64,000 nt of DNA from Clostridium sp. Marseille-P2415 (GTDB lineage: Bacteria; Bacillota; Clostridia; Lachnospirales; Lachnospiraceae): the NCBI RefSeq assembly GCF_900155545.1, contig NZ_LT732525.1:99463-163462 (forward strand), in the 5' to 3' direction. The translations under genes were made by a program, and so were the position numbers. Below the pieces are notes generated by a model, which was not told the DNA's origin, ran no database searches, and worked only from the letters and a program-made list of their open reading frames with translations. Below are positions 55,678-63,953 of this stretch, piece by piece. Within the stretch, counting starts at the first letter, position 1. Each line of letters starts with the position of its first letter.

Positions 55678-55766
55678 CGTAAATCCTCCTTTTTGTGTTC
55701 CTGCTTTATCAAAACAGATGATACCATCTGCATGATTCCTACCGGACCCGTTCTAAATCTGAAAAC

Positions 55767-55994
55767 TCAATCTTCCTTTCTTCCTCTGACCATATAAACA
55801 GAGGCCAGATAGTCTCCGGCAGCAATTTTAAAATTATAGATGCAGTGACTGGGTTCTGCATCTTCTATTAAATCGTTTAATATACTCCAATAATAAGGGA
55901 TAATGACTTCTTTCACATGCCTTATGTACTTATCCCAGGATTCATCATTAGTTTGGACCATTTTCAAAGGATTACCCATCAATTTCTTATTCAT
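55767..55994 (-). pseudogene. Truncated N-terminal fragment of a GH127 beta-L-arabinofuranosidase
   Basis: A 75-residue frame. Its first 55 or so residues follow the N-terminal pattern of GH127 (DUF1680): WDKYIRHVKEVIIPYYW, DAEPSHCIYNFKIAAG. GH127 enzymes are normally over 600 residues; here the frame ends in unrelated sequence 90 bases before the sugar-binding gene, and no continuation was found in other frames. It looks like the stump left by a deletion. It stands where the first gene of an arabinan operon would be, just after the LacI-type operator. Confidence 0.7.
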
Positions 55995-56003
55995 TATGGT
56001 CAC

Positions 56004-56261
56004 TTCATTTTTTATTTTTATATTAAACGTTTAATTTAAAAAATAATATTTTTGATAATTTCGTGCTTTAATAATCATTCTTAATTGTTATAATTGCATA
56101 CTAACACATGCCATTTGTTCTGTAAAGTACTTTTGCACAATTTTATATTTTTTTAAATCGTTTAATCATGTAATTTTTACTTTATTTTTGTTGTGAAATG
56201 TCATATCGTATCATTTGATCTGATTTTTGTTCACGATTGTCCGAAAACCACCCCGTTTTTA
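56004..56261. other. AT-rich control region of the arabinoside operon
   Basis: About 260 bases without a gene. It contains the palindromic operator at 56022-56035 and a degenerate relative (TTAAATCGTTTAA, about 56152-56164). A minus-strand TATTAT near 56046 could be a -10 box, but no well-spaced -35 partner was identified. Confidence 0.4.
56022..56035. promoter_or_regulatory. LacI-type operator ATTAAACGTTTAAT upstream of the sugar operon
   Basis: A perfect 14-bp palindrome with a central CG, the form of LacI-family sites. The same 12-bp core occurs upstream of the lacI gene (57454-57465), so both are probably bound by that regulator. Confidence 0.72.
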
Positions 56262-56311
56262 GTTAAATAAAAAGAACGTTTTACACGCTATGACACCATG
56301 TGAAACGTTCT
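56262..56311 (-). terminator. Terminator of the LacI-family gene
   Basis: Minus-strand AGAACGTTTCACA pairs with TGTAAAACGTTCT (one bulge) around a 13-base loop and is followed by TTTTATTT. It is 28 bases after the regulator stop. Confidence 0.82.
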
Positions 56312-56339
56312 AATTTTCAATGAATTCAATGAAGGGAAT

Positions 56340-57380
56340 TTATATTATATTTTTTACCGATTTACGGATCAACATCTTGCAACCCACGGAATAAACATTT
56401 TCGGAGTCAGCTTCCAATTCCTGGCCGTTCAGAAGGCCGATGACCAGTTCACTGGCTTTGTGTCCGATATCGTGAAGAGGAAGGCTTATGGTTGTAAGAG
56501 GGGGCCGGTAATATCCTGATAATTCCCGGTCATCGTATCCTGCCACTGACAGATCAGCCCCCACGCTCATGCCCAATTCGTCTATGCGGTCATATACGCC
56601 GCCTGCCATTAAATCATTCATGCAGAAGATCGCCGTCACTCCCTTTTCAAGGAGCAGACTGGTGCACAGGTAACCGGATTCCCTGGTCCAGTCCCCTTCT
56701 ACCACAAGGCTGGGATCATATAAGATCCCGTTCTGAAAGAGGACCTGCTGGTACCCGACCAGCCTTGCCTGTGCATGGAGGCTGTCCGGCTTTCCCGTTA
56801 TCACTCCGATTCTCTTATGACCATGTTCCAGCAGATAGTGCATGATCTCAGCCGCACCATGGACATCATCGACCACAACGGATGGCACCTTCATGCTTTT
56901 CGAGTATCCGTAAGCCATTACGGCCGGTATGGGCAGCGTATCCGGGATACAGCGGATAATACGCTCATGGGCCGCTACATATATGATCCCCTCTACCTGT
57001 TTCTCCATGAGCTTCTTTATCTCAAGCCCAACCAGTCCATAATAGTCATCCCGGTTATAATAGGTGTCGTTGTATTTTTTAAACAGCCTTAAATTTGTTA
57101 AAAGTATCTGATAATCCAGCTCCTGGCAATAGTCTGTAATGCCGTCTATGATGTCAGGGATGCTGAATATCGTCATGTCCTCCGCAATGACCCCGATGCT
57201 TCTGGTCTTTTGCATCTTTAAGCTCTTTGCAACAATATTGGGAGTATAATTGAGTTTTTCAGCCATTTCTAAAACCAGTTTTCTCGTTTTATCACTTGCA
57301 CCAGGTTTGTTGTTTAATATATTTGATACTGTGGCGACTGATACACCGCAGCATTTTGCCAATTCTTTTATTGTTGCCAT
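56340..57380 (-). CDS. LacI-family transcriptional regulator
   Basis: A 346-residue repressor: N-terminal HTH (TIKELAKCCGVSVATVSNIL) with hinge helix, then a periplasmic-binding-protein-like sensor domain (SIGVIAEDMTIFSIP onward, VTAIFCMNDLMAGG, SVAGYDDRELS). It presumably senses a sugar released by the GH43 pathway. The palindromes TTAAACGTTTAA upstream of its own gene and of the importer operon match LacI-family geometry and imply autoregulation. GGAGGCAGGCG precedes the ATG. Confidence 0.92.
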   Translation of the reverse strand: MATIKELAKCCGVSVATVSNILNNKPGASDKTRKLVLEMAEKLNYTPNIVAKSLKMQKTRSIGVIAEDMTIFSIPDIIDGITDYCQELDYQILLTNLRLFKKYNDTYYNRDDYYGLVGLEIKKLMEKQVEGIIYVAAHERIIRCIPDTLPIPAVMAYGYSKSMKVPSVVVDDVHGAAEIMHYLLEHGHKRIGVITGKPDSLHAQARLVGYQQVLFQNGILYDPSLVVEGDWTRESGYLCTSLLLEKGVTAIFCMNDLMAGGVYDRIDELGMSVGADLSVAGYDDRELSGYYRPPLTTISLPLHDIGHKASELVIGLLNGQELEADSENVYSVGCKMLIRKSVKNII

Positions 57381-57453
57381 CGCCTGCCTCCAAAACCTTT
57401 TGTTATAATTAACTCAAATTTTCATGCAATTGTCAATAGGGCAGGACAAAATA

Positions 57454-57465
57454 TTAAACGTTTAA
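57454..57465. promoter_or_regulatory. LacI-type operator TTAAACGTTTAA upstream of lacI and the epimerase gene
   Basis: Perfect 12-bp palindrome identical in its core to the site at 56022-56035. It lies between the divergent lacI and aldose epimerase genes. A minus-strand TTGACA at 57431-57436 and a plus-strand TATACT near 57502 are candidate promoter parts on either side, so one site may control both genes. Confidence 0.7.
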
Positions 57466-57601
57466 CTTATCGATCTCCATAGAATTTTCTTCTCTTTTTT
57501 AGTATACTTAACATAAGGCAAACCTGATCACCTGAATTAACCGCCTGGAACAGCTATTCAAAATGTAAAAACAACGAAATAAGAAACGAGGTAAATTCAT
57601 A

Positions 57602-58486
57602 ATGCTGGTAACACTTCACGATTCCAAAGCAACGGCTGTTATCGATTCCACCGGTGCACAGCTCATTTCATTAAAAGATTCTGCCGGGACAGAATACATG
57701 TGGCAGAGAGATCCTGCGTTCTGGGGCAAATGTTCTCCTCTTCTTTTCCCCATTATCGGGAACTGCCGCAACAACCAGACTTATCTGGAAGGTCAGGTTT
57801 GGAATATCCCAAAACATGGCTTTTGCCGGGAAATGGATTTTTCCGTCACAGAACAAACCGGGTGCTCCGTAACTTTTGAAATCAGCGATACGGAAGAAAC
57901 AAAGAAAATTTATCCCTACGCTTTCCGATTAAGCCTTACCTATACGCTTCATGATGGAGTTTTAGACATGGACTACCAGGTCACTAATACGGATTCCAGG
58001 ACCATACATTACTGCCTTGGTGCTCATCCAGGCTTTAACTGCCCGCTGGAAAAAAGTGCTGTATTTGAAGATTATGATCTGGTGTTTGAAAAGGACGAAA
58101 CGATTTCAAGCATGGTTTACGATTCCAAACGGCTGGAATTTAATCCTGATCATCGGATCAGCCGATTAAACGACAGCCGTATCCTTTCTTTAAGCCGGGA
58201 CTTATTCAAGGATGACGCAGTCTATTTTGACGGCCTGCAGTCCAGAAAAGTTTCTCTGGTAAACAGAAATACCGGCCGGGGAGCAGAAGTCTCATTCCCA
58301 GGTTTTGAGACAGTGGCTTTCTGGACTCCGTATCCGGCAGAGGCTCCCTTTGTATGCATCGAACCATGGAATGGTTCCGCCGTATATGCTACCGAGGATG
58401 ATGAATTCATCCACAAAAATCATGTCCAGACTCTGCTCCCTGGAAAACAAAAACATTATGGACTTGCCATACGGATTTTGGAATGA
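57602..58486 (+). CDS. Aldose 1-epimerase family protein
   Basis: A 294-residue galactose-mutarotase-like protein, probably cytoplasmic. It has the catalytic-type His regions PKHGFCREMDF and LGAHPGFN, and a conserved VCIEPWNG near the C-terminus. It is of the LACX/YihR-like branch, which interconverts anomers of free or substituted sugars. Divergent from lacI and sharing its operator, it likely belongs to the same sugar regulon. GAGGT lies about eight bases before the ATG. Confidence 0.88.
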   Translation: MLVTLHDSKATAVIDSTGAQLISLKDSAGTEYMWQRDPAFWGKCSPLLFPIIGNCRNNQTYLEGQVWNIPKHGFCREMDFSVTEQTGCSVTFEISDTEETKKIYPYAFRLSLTYTLHDGVLDMDYQVTNTDSRTIHYCLGAHPGFNCPLEKSAVFEDYDLVFEKDETISSMVYDSKRLEFNPDHRISRLNDSRILSLSRDLFKDDAVYFDGLQSRKVSLVNRNTGRGAEVSFPGFETVAFWTPYPAEAPFVCIEPWNGSAVYATEDDEFIHKNHVQTLLPGKQKHYGLAIRILE

Positions 58487-58489
58487 TCA

Positions 58490-58525
58490 AAACAGGGACC
58501 CGGCCAGGCCGCGGTCCCTTTTCAT
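58490..58525. terminator. Bidirectional terminator between epimerase and MupG-like genes
   Basis: AGGGACC and GGTCCCT form the stem with GC-rich sequence in the loop; TTTTCATTT follows on the plus strand and AAAA precedes it, so both convergent genes can be ended here. Confidence 0.8.
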
Positions 58526-59617
58526 TTAATAAATAAACCCAAATATCGTCCACGGTTTCACATAGTCAAAGAGAATCCACTCCTCTTCGGGTATATGTCC
58601 GATCACATTCTTCCGTCCGTCATTCGGTATATCCTTTAAAATAATATGAAGCTCTCCTTTATACCGCCCGTAACCCTCGTTTAAGATCACCACATCTCCC
58701 TTTTTTAAATCTCTGATGCCGTCCGGAGCCAAATGACAGTCTTTATAAGCCACACGGGGTAAGGAAGAACGAATCATGTACTCACCCATATCTCCCCGGA
58801 CCACATGCCCCGTTTCAAAGTCAACGATCGCTTTTTCTGTCCCGGCCAGCTCCTTTTCCAGTTCCAGGCGGAAGGTGAGAATCCCGGGATCGAGTGCGGC
58901 ACAGCCTGCAAGCTCTTCTTCGGAGGCATAGGCATTGGCAATGATCACATCGTCGATCATGCCGGCCGCCAGCAGATGGCGCACCTGTAAATTTAGCTTC
59001 CTGTCCCGGTGCATTTCCAGAGTACACAGCCCTTCATTTACCGGCCACGGGCCGAAGGTTCCTTCCCTGTTACTGGATACAAAGGCAGCTGTCCGTAGTC
59101 CGAACTGCTTCATTTCTTCATTGCACCGTTCAAAATGAGACAGGCTCAGCCCGGTATAACGCTGGGGATAAAAATTATGGCAGGTAATTAAATTTGCCAT
59201 CCTTGGATGATACGACATGACATGTGCCGCCAAACCGTCTGCCATGCTGGAATTCAGCTCGATCTTAAGCCCATGGGGATTAAAAGTCATCCGGGCGGTC
59301 TCCCCTGCTTCAAAAGCTTCATCCAAACGGATGCCATCCGCATGCATATCCGAAAAAAAGGATAAATCTCCGCAGGTTACGTTAAAACGTCGGAACACTT
59401 CAGGATTCGCGTCCATGATCACTTCCATTCCCTGTCTGTGTGCTTCGTCGTTAAGCTCCTTAAATTCCCCGATCAGCTGTTCCCTCGTCTTCCCTTCTAC
59501 GCTGAGAAGACAGGTAAAGATACGCTGAAAGCCATATTTTCCGGCCAACCGGATATAAGCCAGGTCCTTCTCTTTTTCAGAATGCTCCGGATAGATGGAT
59601 ATTCCCATTCGCCCCAT
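58526..59617 (-). CDS. DUF871 protein, MupG-like (6-phospho-N-acetylmuramidase family)
   Basis: About 363 residues: a TIM-barrel (GISIYPEHSEKEKDLAY, then EVIMDANPEVF, ADGIRLDEAF, LITCHNFYPQRYTGLS) and a C-terminal cyclophilin-like beta domain (about 240-363, with GRYKGELHI). MupG enzymes cleave MurNAc-6-phosphate-linked disaccharides in cell-wall recycling. Normally these genes sit beside a PTS and murQ; none is seen here, so another phosphosugar glycoside cannot be excluded. The start at 59617 is chosen over weaker upstream codons. Confidence 0.85.
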   Translation of the reverse strand: MGRMGISIYPEHSEKEKDLAYIRLAGKYGFQRIFTCLLSVEGKTREQLIGEFKELNDEAHRQGMEVIMDANPEVFRRFNVTCGDLSFFSDMHADGIRLDEAFEAGETARMTFNPHGLKIELNSSMADGLAAHVMSYHPRMANLITCHNFYPQRYTGLSLSHFERCNEEMKQFGLRTAAFVSSNREGTFGPWPVNEGLCTLEMHRDRKLNLQVRHLLAAGMIDDVIIANAYASEEELAGCAALDPGILTFRLELEKELAGTEKAIVDFETGHVVRGDMGEYMIRSSLPRVAYKDCHLAPDGIRDLKKGDVVILNEGYGRYKGELHIILKDIPNDGRKNVIGHIPEEEWILFDYVKPWTIFGFIY

Positions 59618-59716
59618 AAATGATACCAACCTTTCTCCCTTTTTTCTATATTCCCCATTATAGCATGCGGAATTTTACCGCGCAAGGATACCGTGACACC
59701 CGGCGATGGACTAACT

Positions 59717-59757
59717 GGAAAAACAGGCAGCGATATCGGCTGATTTTCGCTGCCTGT
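59717..59757 (-). terminator. Terminator-like hairpin downstream of the LytTR gene
   Basis: Minus-strand ACAGGCAGCGA pairs perfectly with TCGCTGCCTGT and is followed by TTTTT. The nearest upstream minus-strand gene is the LytTR regulator, whose stop lies about 255 bases away. Confidence 0.7.
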
Positions 59758-59764
59758 CCTGATT

Positions 59765-59815
59765 TACGCGAGCAACGAGCCAAACAAACATGTTTACATG
59801 TTCACTTGGCGACTG
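59765..59815. repeat. Palindromic repeat resembling the rpsO-pnp element
   Basis: An inverted structure built on AAACATG/CATGTT and GCCAA/TTGGC, flanked by GCGAGCAACGAG. The minus-strand reading contains GTCGCCAA, a palindrome, then TTTGGCTCGTTGC; the element between rpsO and pnp has CTCGCCAA, a palindrome, then TTTTGGCTCTGC. The shared frame suggests one dispersed repeat family. Confidence 0.5.
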
Positions 59816-60012
59816 CCGCGATGACCGGAGAAACTCGCAGAGTGTGTTTCTTCCGGTTTAATAGAATAAAAAGATATGGTTTCAGATATGATCTGCCGAT
59901 TTTTGGAATCGAATTTTATCTCCTTGGATAAAAACAACAATACCACCATCTCTCACCCATAGCAATCCGGTTTGCGCTTTTTAACCGAATTATTGCATTT
60001 TTTGGCATTTAC
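59816..60012. other. Gene-free stretch downstream of the LytTR gene
   Basis: About 200 bases following the LytTR stop. No gene or clear signal was recognised. Confidence 0.4.
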
Positions 60013-60519
60013 CTATAATAACATACAATTTTCTTTTAAAAAATCTCTGTACTTTTTTTCAAATTTCTTTTTCCTTCCGCCATTTACGTACAGAACTTCA
60101 CCATTCTGCATTTCCACTGCTTCCCCTTTTACATTCCTGACATATCGCATATTTATGATATTATGCCTGTTGATCCTGATAAACTGATCGTTTGGAAATT
60201 TCTTTTCCTCTTCATCCAGCCTGGCCCTTATCCGAATCCTGCCCTTTTTCACAACCACACTGGTTTTCCGGTAATAGGACTCCAGAAAAAGAATGTCCCG
60301 GGTATCCAGAACACATCGCTGGCCGTTAAAAAATGCAGTATATTTTGTTCGGATTAAGTTTGCCTGCCTGACTATCTCCCTGCTGGAAACCGTCTCCCCT
60401 TTCGGATAGATCACGATCATATCGCATGCGGTGCGTTCCAGCGCCGGAAGAAGCCCATCCTCCATGGAGAAGTAAGATTCCACCAGTTTTTTTTCATTCG
60501 TATAAAAGACAATTTTCAT
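60013..60519 (-). CDS. LytTR DNA-binding response regulator, short receiver
   Basis: About 168 residues from an ATG at 60519 with GGGGGGAATC upstream; the frame continues upstream without a ribosome site. Residues 1-65 are a reduced, receiver-like segment lacking the usual phosphoacceptor Asp pattern; residues about 70-168 are a LytTR DNA-binding domain (ILFLESYYRKTSVVV, FIRINRHNIINMRYV). LytTR regulators often control peptide, bacteriocin or virulence genes. It is divergent from a 67-residue peptide gene. Confidence 0.85.
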   Translation of the reverse strand: MKIVFYTNEKKLVESYFSMEDGLLPALERTACDMIVIYPKGETVSSREIVRQANLIRTKYTAFFNGQRCVLDTRDILFLESYYRKTSVVVKKGRIRIRARLDEEEKKFPNDQFIRINRHNIINMRYVRNVKGEAVEMQNGEVLYVNGGRKKKFEKKYRDFLKENCMLL

Positions 60520-60703
60520 GCTTGATTCCCCCCATAGCCACATTATTCTTTTATGGACCATAACGCCCCGCATCCTATATAACGTTTTTGAGTTTCTCTT
60601 ATGACGCAAAATAGAGATATGATGCAGACAGCGAATAATTACGCTATTTTTCCTCACACTAAAAAGAAGAAATTCCTAAAAAGACTCGGAAGGAGATTAT
60701 CAG

Positions 60704-60907
60704 ATGAAATCGGAAAAAAAGGATACACAAAACAAAAAGGCTGAAACCACGACGTCCAACAACAATTATGATATCGATATTCAGGCATGTTCTACCATGG
60801 ACTGTACCGGACTGATCCCGGCAACTCCGGAAACAGAAGACGAAATGAAAGCATATGAAGATATTTATCCTTATATCCCCCATGCAAAGTATGTAGATAA
60901 AGACTGA
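60704..60907 (+). CDS. Small protein of 67 residues with CxxxDC motif
   Basis: A 67-residue product with AAGGAGATTATCAG before its ATG and a strong terminator after it, so it is very likely expressed. The first 22 residues are Lys/Glu/Asn/Thr-rich and disordered. The rest is distinctive: IDIQACSTMDCTGLIPATPE, then an acidic run ending YPYIPHAKYVDKD. There is no hydrophobic signal. It may be a peptide precursor, a signalling peptide or a small regulator; its divergent LytTR neighbour fits a peptide system. No family is firmly recognised. Confidence 0.75.
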   Translation: MKSEKKDTQNKKAETTTSNNNYDIDIQACSTMDCTGLIPATPETEDEMKAYEDIYPYIPHAKYVDKD

Positions 60908-60917
60908 CAAAAATGAA

Positions 60918-60956
60918 GGTAAAAAAAGAAAAGGCCCCTCTGAGCCTTTTCTTTTT
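60918..60956. terminator. Terminator between the small protein and TRAP genes
   Basis: AAAGAAAAGGC pairs with GCCTTTTCTTT over CCCTCTGA and is followed by TTTTA. The A- and T-rich arms allow use in both directions; the TRAP operon ends at 60960 on the other strand. Confidence 0.9.
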
Positions 60957-60959
60957 TAT

Positions 60960-62264
60960 TTATACGACCGGTCCGTAAAGCAGGGTAGGAAGGCCCAATG
61001 AGATCGCCGGTATAAAGGTGACCATCAAAAGAACTACGATCATGGCTGCATACATGGGGAGCATTCCCTTAACCGCATCTTCCACCTTGATCTTGCCGAT
61101 CCCGCAGCCCACAAACAGGGCGGAGCCGACGGGAGGTGTACATAAACCGATTCCCAGGTTGCAGATCAATATGATACCGAACTGAATGGAACTCATTCCA
61201 TAGGACTGAACGACCGGAAGCAGGATCGGAGTCATGATCAGGATAAGAGGAGCCATATCCATGATACAGCCCAGCAGCAGCAGCATGACATTGATGATCA
61301 AAAGGGTTACCACCTTGCTGCTACTGATCCCCAGCAGCAGGCTGGTGATCAGCTGGGGAACCTGAAGGCGGGCAAGCATAACACCGAATGCTCCTGCTGC
61401 CGCGATCAGTCCAAAAACAGTTGCCAGGGTTTTTACGGTACGGAATAACACGACCGGAACGTCTTTCAGCTTTAATTCCTTGTATACACAGGTGGCTACA
61501 ACAAAAGCGTAGATGCATGCGATGGCTGCGGACTCCGTAGCAGTAAACCACCCGCATACAACGCCGCCCACAATGATAACGGCCGTAAACAGAGCCAGGA
61601 TCGCATCTCTGGAGATTTTAAGAGCTTCCTTCACGGAAACCTTTTCCCCCCGCGGATAGTTTCTCTTCTTGGCAATAAAGTAACAGATGATCATCAGGGC
61701 CACACCGGTGAGAACGCCCGGGCCATAGCCCGCCATAAACAGCTTTTCGACCGAAAGTCCGCCTGCCGCAACGGAATACATGATCATGTTGTGGGACGGC
61801 GGGATCATAAGACCCTGACAGGCACTGGTTACGGTGATCCCCACGGAGAAGTCGTCATCATATCCATTGTCATGCATCATGGGGATCAACATGGTCCCCA
61901 GGGATGAAACATCCGCTACGGCAGAGCCGGAAATGCCGCCGAAGAACATACTTGCCACACAGTTTACCTGGGCGAGACCGCCTCTCATCCGCCCGACTAT
62001 GACATTGGCAAAATCAAGCATTCGTTTTGAAATCCCCCCGGCGCTCATGATCTCGCCCATCAGGATGAAAAACGGGATCGCCATAAGGGAAAAGCTGTTA
62101 ATGGATTTTGCCATCTGCTGCATCATGGACGGCAGCGGTACTTTGCAATAGACCATGGTCAGCATGGTAGAAATCGCAAGTGCAAATGTTACCGGTACCT
62201 TAACCAGGATCATGATGAAAAAAGTACCCAAAAGAAGGGCAATGGCTAAATTCGTATCAAACAT
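60960..62264 (-). CDS. dctM: TRAP transporter large permease (DctM)
   Basis: A 434-residue polytopic protein of the DctM family with about twelve membrane segments (ALLLGTFFIMILVKVPVTFA, ISGSAVADVSSLGT, IPPSHNMIMY). It drives ion-coupled uptake of an organic acid together with DctQ and the binding protein DctP. It follows dctQ by 18 bases. All three TRAP genes are present. Confidence 0.93.
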   Translation of the reverse strand: MFDTNLAIALLLGTFFIMILVKVPVTFALAISTMLTMVYCKVPLPSMMQQMAKSINSFSLMAIPFFILMGEIMSAGGISKRMLDFANVIVGRMRGGLAQVNCVASMFFGGISGSAVADVSSLGTMLIPMMHDNGYDDDFSVGITVTSACQGLMIPPSHNMIMYSVAAGGLSVEKLFMAGYGPGVLTGVALMIICYFIAKKRNYPRGEKVSVKEALKISRDAILALFTAVIIVGGVVCGWFTATESAAIACIYAFVVATCVYKELKLKDVPVVLFRTVKTLATVFGLIAAAGAFGVMLARLQVPQLITSLLLGISSSKVVTLLIINVMLLLLGCIMDMAPLILIMTPILLPVVQSYGMSSIQFGIILICNLGIGLCTPPVGSALFVGCGIGKIKVEDAVKGMLPMYAAMIVVLLMVTFIPAISLGLPTLLYGPVV

Positions 62265-62282
62265 CGTTTCATCCTCCCTGTC

Positions 62283-62825
62283 TTAAATGTGATTTCCGAT
62301 CACGTTCTTATGTTTGAATTTCTGCAGTCCCAGCATTTCTATCAGGGAATAGTAAACAATAAACAAGCCGCTGACCGGAATCATGACGTACAGGGTGCAG
62401 GAAGGCCATTTCGTAGCCGGAAGCGTGGACTTCGCGGTAGTCCGGATCAATGCCATGCCATAATTCATCATAGCGCATCCAAACACGATCATGAGGACAT
62501 CCGTGGCTTTGGAAATTACGAGCCGGACCGGTTTTGGAAATTTGTCAAAAAACATGGAAATCGAAATATGTAATCCTTTTTCCACGCCTATTGCCATGGA
62601 AATAAACGCCATCCAGACCATAAGAAGCAGCGCCACCTCTTCCGACCAACGGATGCTTCTGCCTAAGAATTTACGGCTGAACACCTGGGCGCTGACTACA
62701 AAGACTATGACGACCAGAACAGCTTTGGAATATTCACACAGTACGCGGTAGATGCAGTCAAAAATGAGGGAAATCAAATTAAATATCTTAAAAATCAGTC
62801 CCCCGCCTTTCTTCCCTTCCTCCAT
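62283..62825 (-). CDS. dctQ: TRAP transporter small permease (DctQ)
   Basis: A 180-residue membrane protein with four segments and the DctQ hallmark of an amphipathic loop (FLGRSIRWSEEVALLLMVWM). It stabilises the large subunit and the docking of the binding protein. It begins 45 bases after dctP. Confidence 0.9.
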   Translation of the reverse strand: MEEGKKGGGLIFKIFNLISLIFDCIYRVLCEYSKAVLVVIVFVVSAQVFSRKFLGRSIRWSEEVALLLMVWMAFISMAIGVEKGLHISISMFFDKFPKPVRLVISKATDVLMIVFGCAMMNYGMALIRTTAKSTLPATKWPSCTLYVMIPVSGLFIVYYSLIEMLGLQKFKHKNVIGNHI

Positions 62826-62870
62826 GGAAGAATCCTCCTTTCCTTTAAGGCTTAAATTGCCGTCAATTGA

Positions 62871-63953
62871 TTATTTACCGGTCGCAATAATTGCATCTAC
62901 AATATCCATGTAGTCGCCGCAGTATTTCTCATACATCGGCTTTACCGCATCCTGGAATTTCTGCTTTTCTTCCGGAGAAAGCTCTGTGATCTGGCTGCCC
63001 GCAGCACGGACCTTTTCTTCTGAAGCCTTTTCTCTTTCCGCCCAAAGCTGTCTCTCGTATTCAGCGGATTCCAATGCACATTCCCTGATGACCGCCTGAT
63101 CATCCGCGGATAGCTTATCCCATGTAGCCTGGGAACAAAGCTGAAGCTCGGGAACACGGTTATGCTCATCAATTGTGAAATATTTTGCTACTTCATAGTG
63201 GCTTGTGGATTCGTAAGATGGCCAGTTGTTCTCCGCGCCGTCAATAACGCCGGTCTGCAATGCGGAGTAAACCTCTGAGTAAGCCATGGGGGTCGGATTT
63301 GCGCCCAATGCCTCGACCATGCCCATCATCATTTCGGATTCCTGAACACGGATCTTTAAGCCTTTGATGTCTTCCAGTTTTTCAATTGGGCGAACGGAAT
63401 TATAGAAATTTCTTGCACCTGCATCATACCAGGATAATGCAACCAGATTGGAGCCTTCAAAGGAATTGATAAAGTCTTCCCCGATCTTACCGTCCAGAAC
63501 CTGCCACATATGTCCGGCGTCACGGTAAAGATAAGGAAGCTGAAGAACATTTAACTTTGGAACGAACTCTGCGAGCGGTGATAACGACATGCGCATGAAG
63601 TCGATGCCGCCGAACTGCAGCTGTTCGCATACGGATTTTTCATCGCCTAAAACACCGCCGGCCTGTACGTTGATCTGAATTTTGCCGTTTGTTTTTTCCT
63701 GAACCAATTCTGCAAATTTATAAGCGCCCTGAGTGGTCGGATAATCTTCCGCCTGATTCTCCGCATAGGTAAATACAAACTCCGGACTTCCTGCTTCCGA
63801 TTTTGCAGCCTCCCCTCCTGCAGCCGTTGTCCCTGCTGCTGCGGTCTCTGCCGCTTTCGTCTCCCCTGCAGCGTTTGTATTCTGATTGGAACAACCTGCC
63901 AGGGATACCGCCATGGCAGCACACAATGCTGCGCTTAACAGTTTTTTTCTCAT
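62871..63953 (-). CDS. dctP: TRAP transporter solute-binding protein (DctP)
   Basis: A 360-residue lipoprotein (signal ending LAGC, Cys about 21), then an Ala/Thr/Glu-rich linker and a TRAP binding fold: AELVQEKTNGKIQINV, the carboxylate-gripping Arg region KGLKIRVQES, and YSEVYSALQTGVIDGAENNW. DctP proteins bind C4-dicarboxylates, uronates, sialic acid and similar acids; no flanking enzyme is left inside the window to say which. AGGAGG lies about eight bases before the ATG. Confidence 0.92.
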   Translation of the reverse strand: MRKKLLSAALCAAMAVSLAGCSNQNTNAAGETKAAETAAAGTTAAGGEAAKSEAGSPEFVFTYAENQAEDYPTTQGAYKFAELVQEKTNGKIQINVQAGGVLGDEKSVCEQLQFGGIDFMRMSLSPLAEFVPKLNVLQLPYLYRDAGHMWQVLDGKIGEDFINSFEGSNLVALSWYDAGARNFYNSVRPIEKLEDIKGLKIRVQESEMMMGMVEALGANPTPMAYSEVYSALQTGVIDGAENNWPSYESTSHYEVAKYFTIDEHNRVPELQLCSQATWDKLSADDQAVIRECALESAEYERQLWAEREKASEEKVRAAGSQITELSPEEKQKFQDAVKPMYEKYCGDYMDIVDAIIATGK

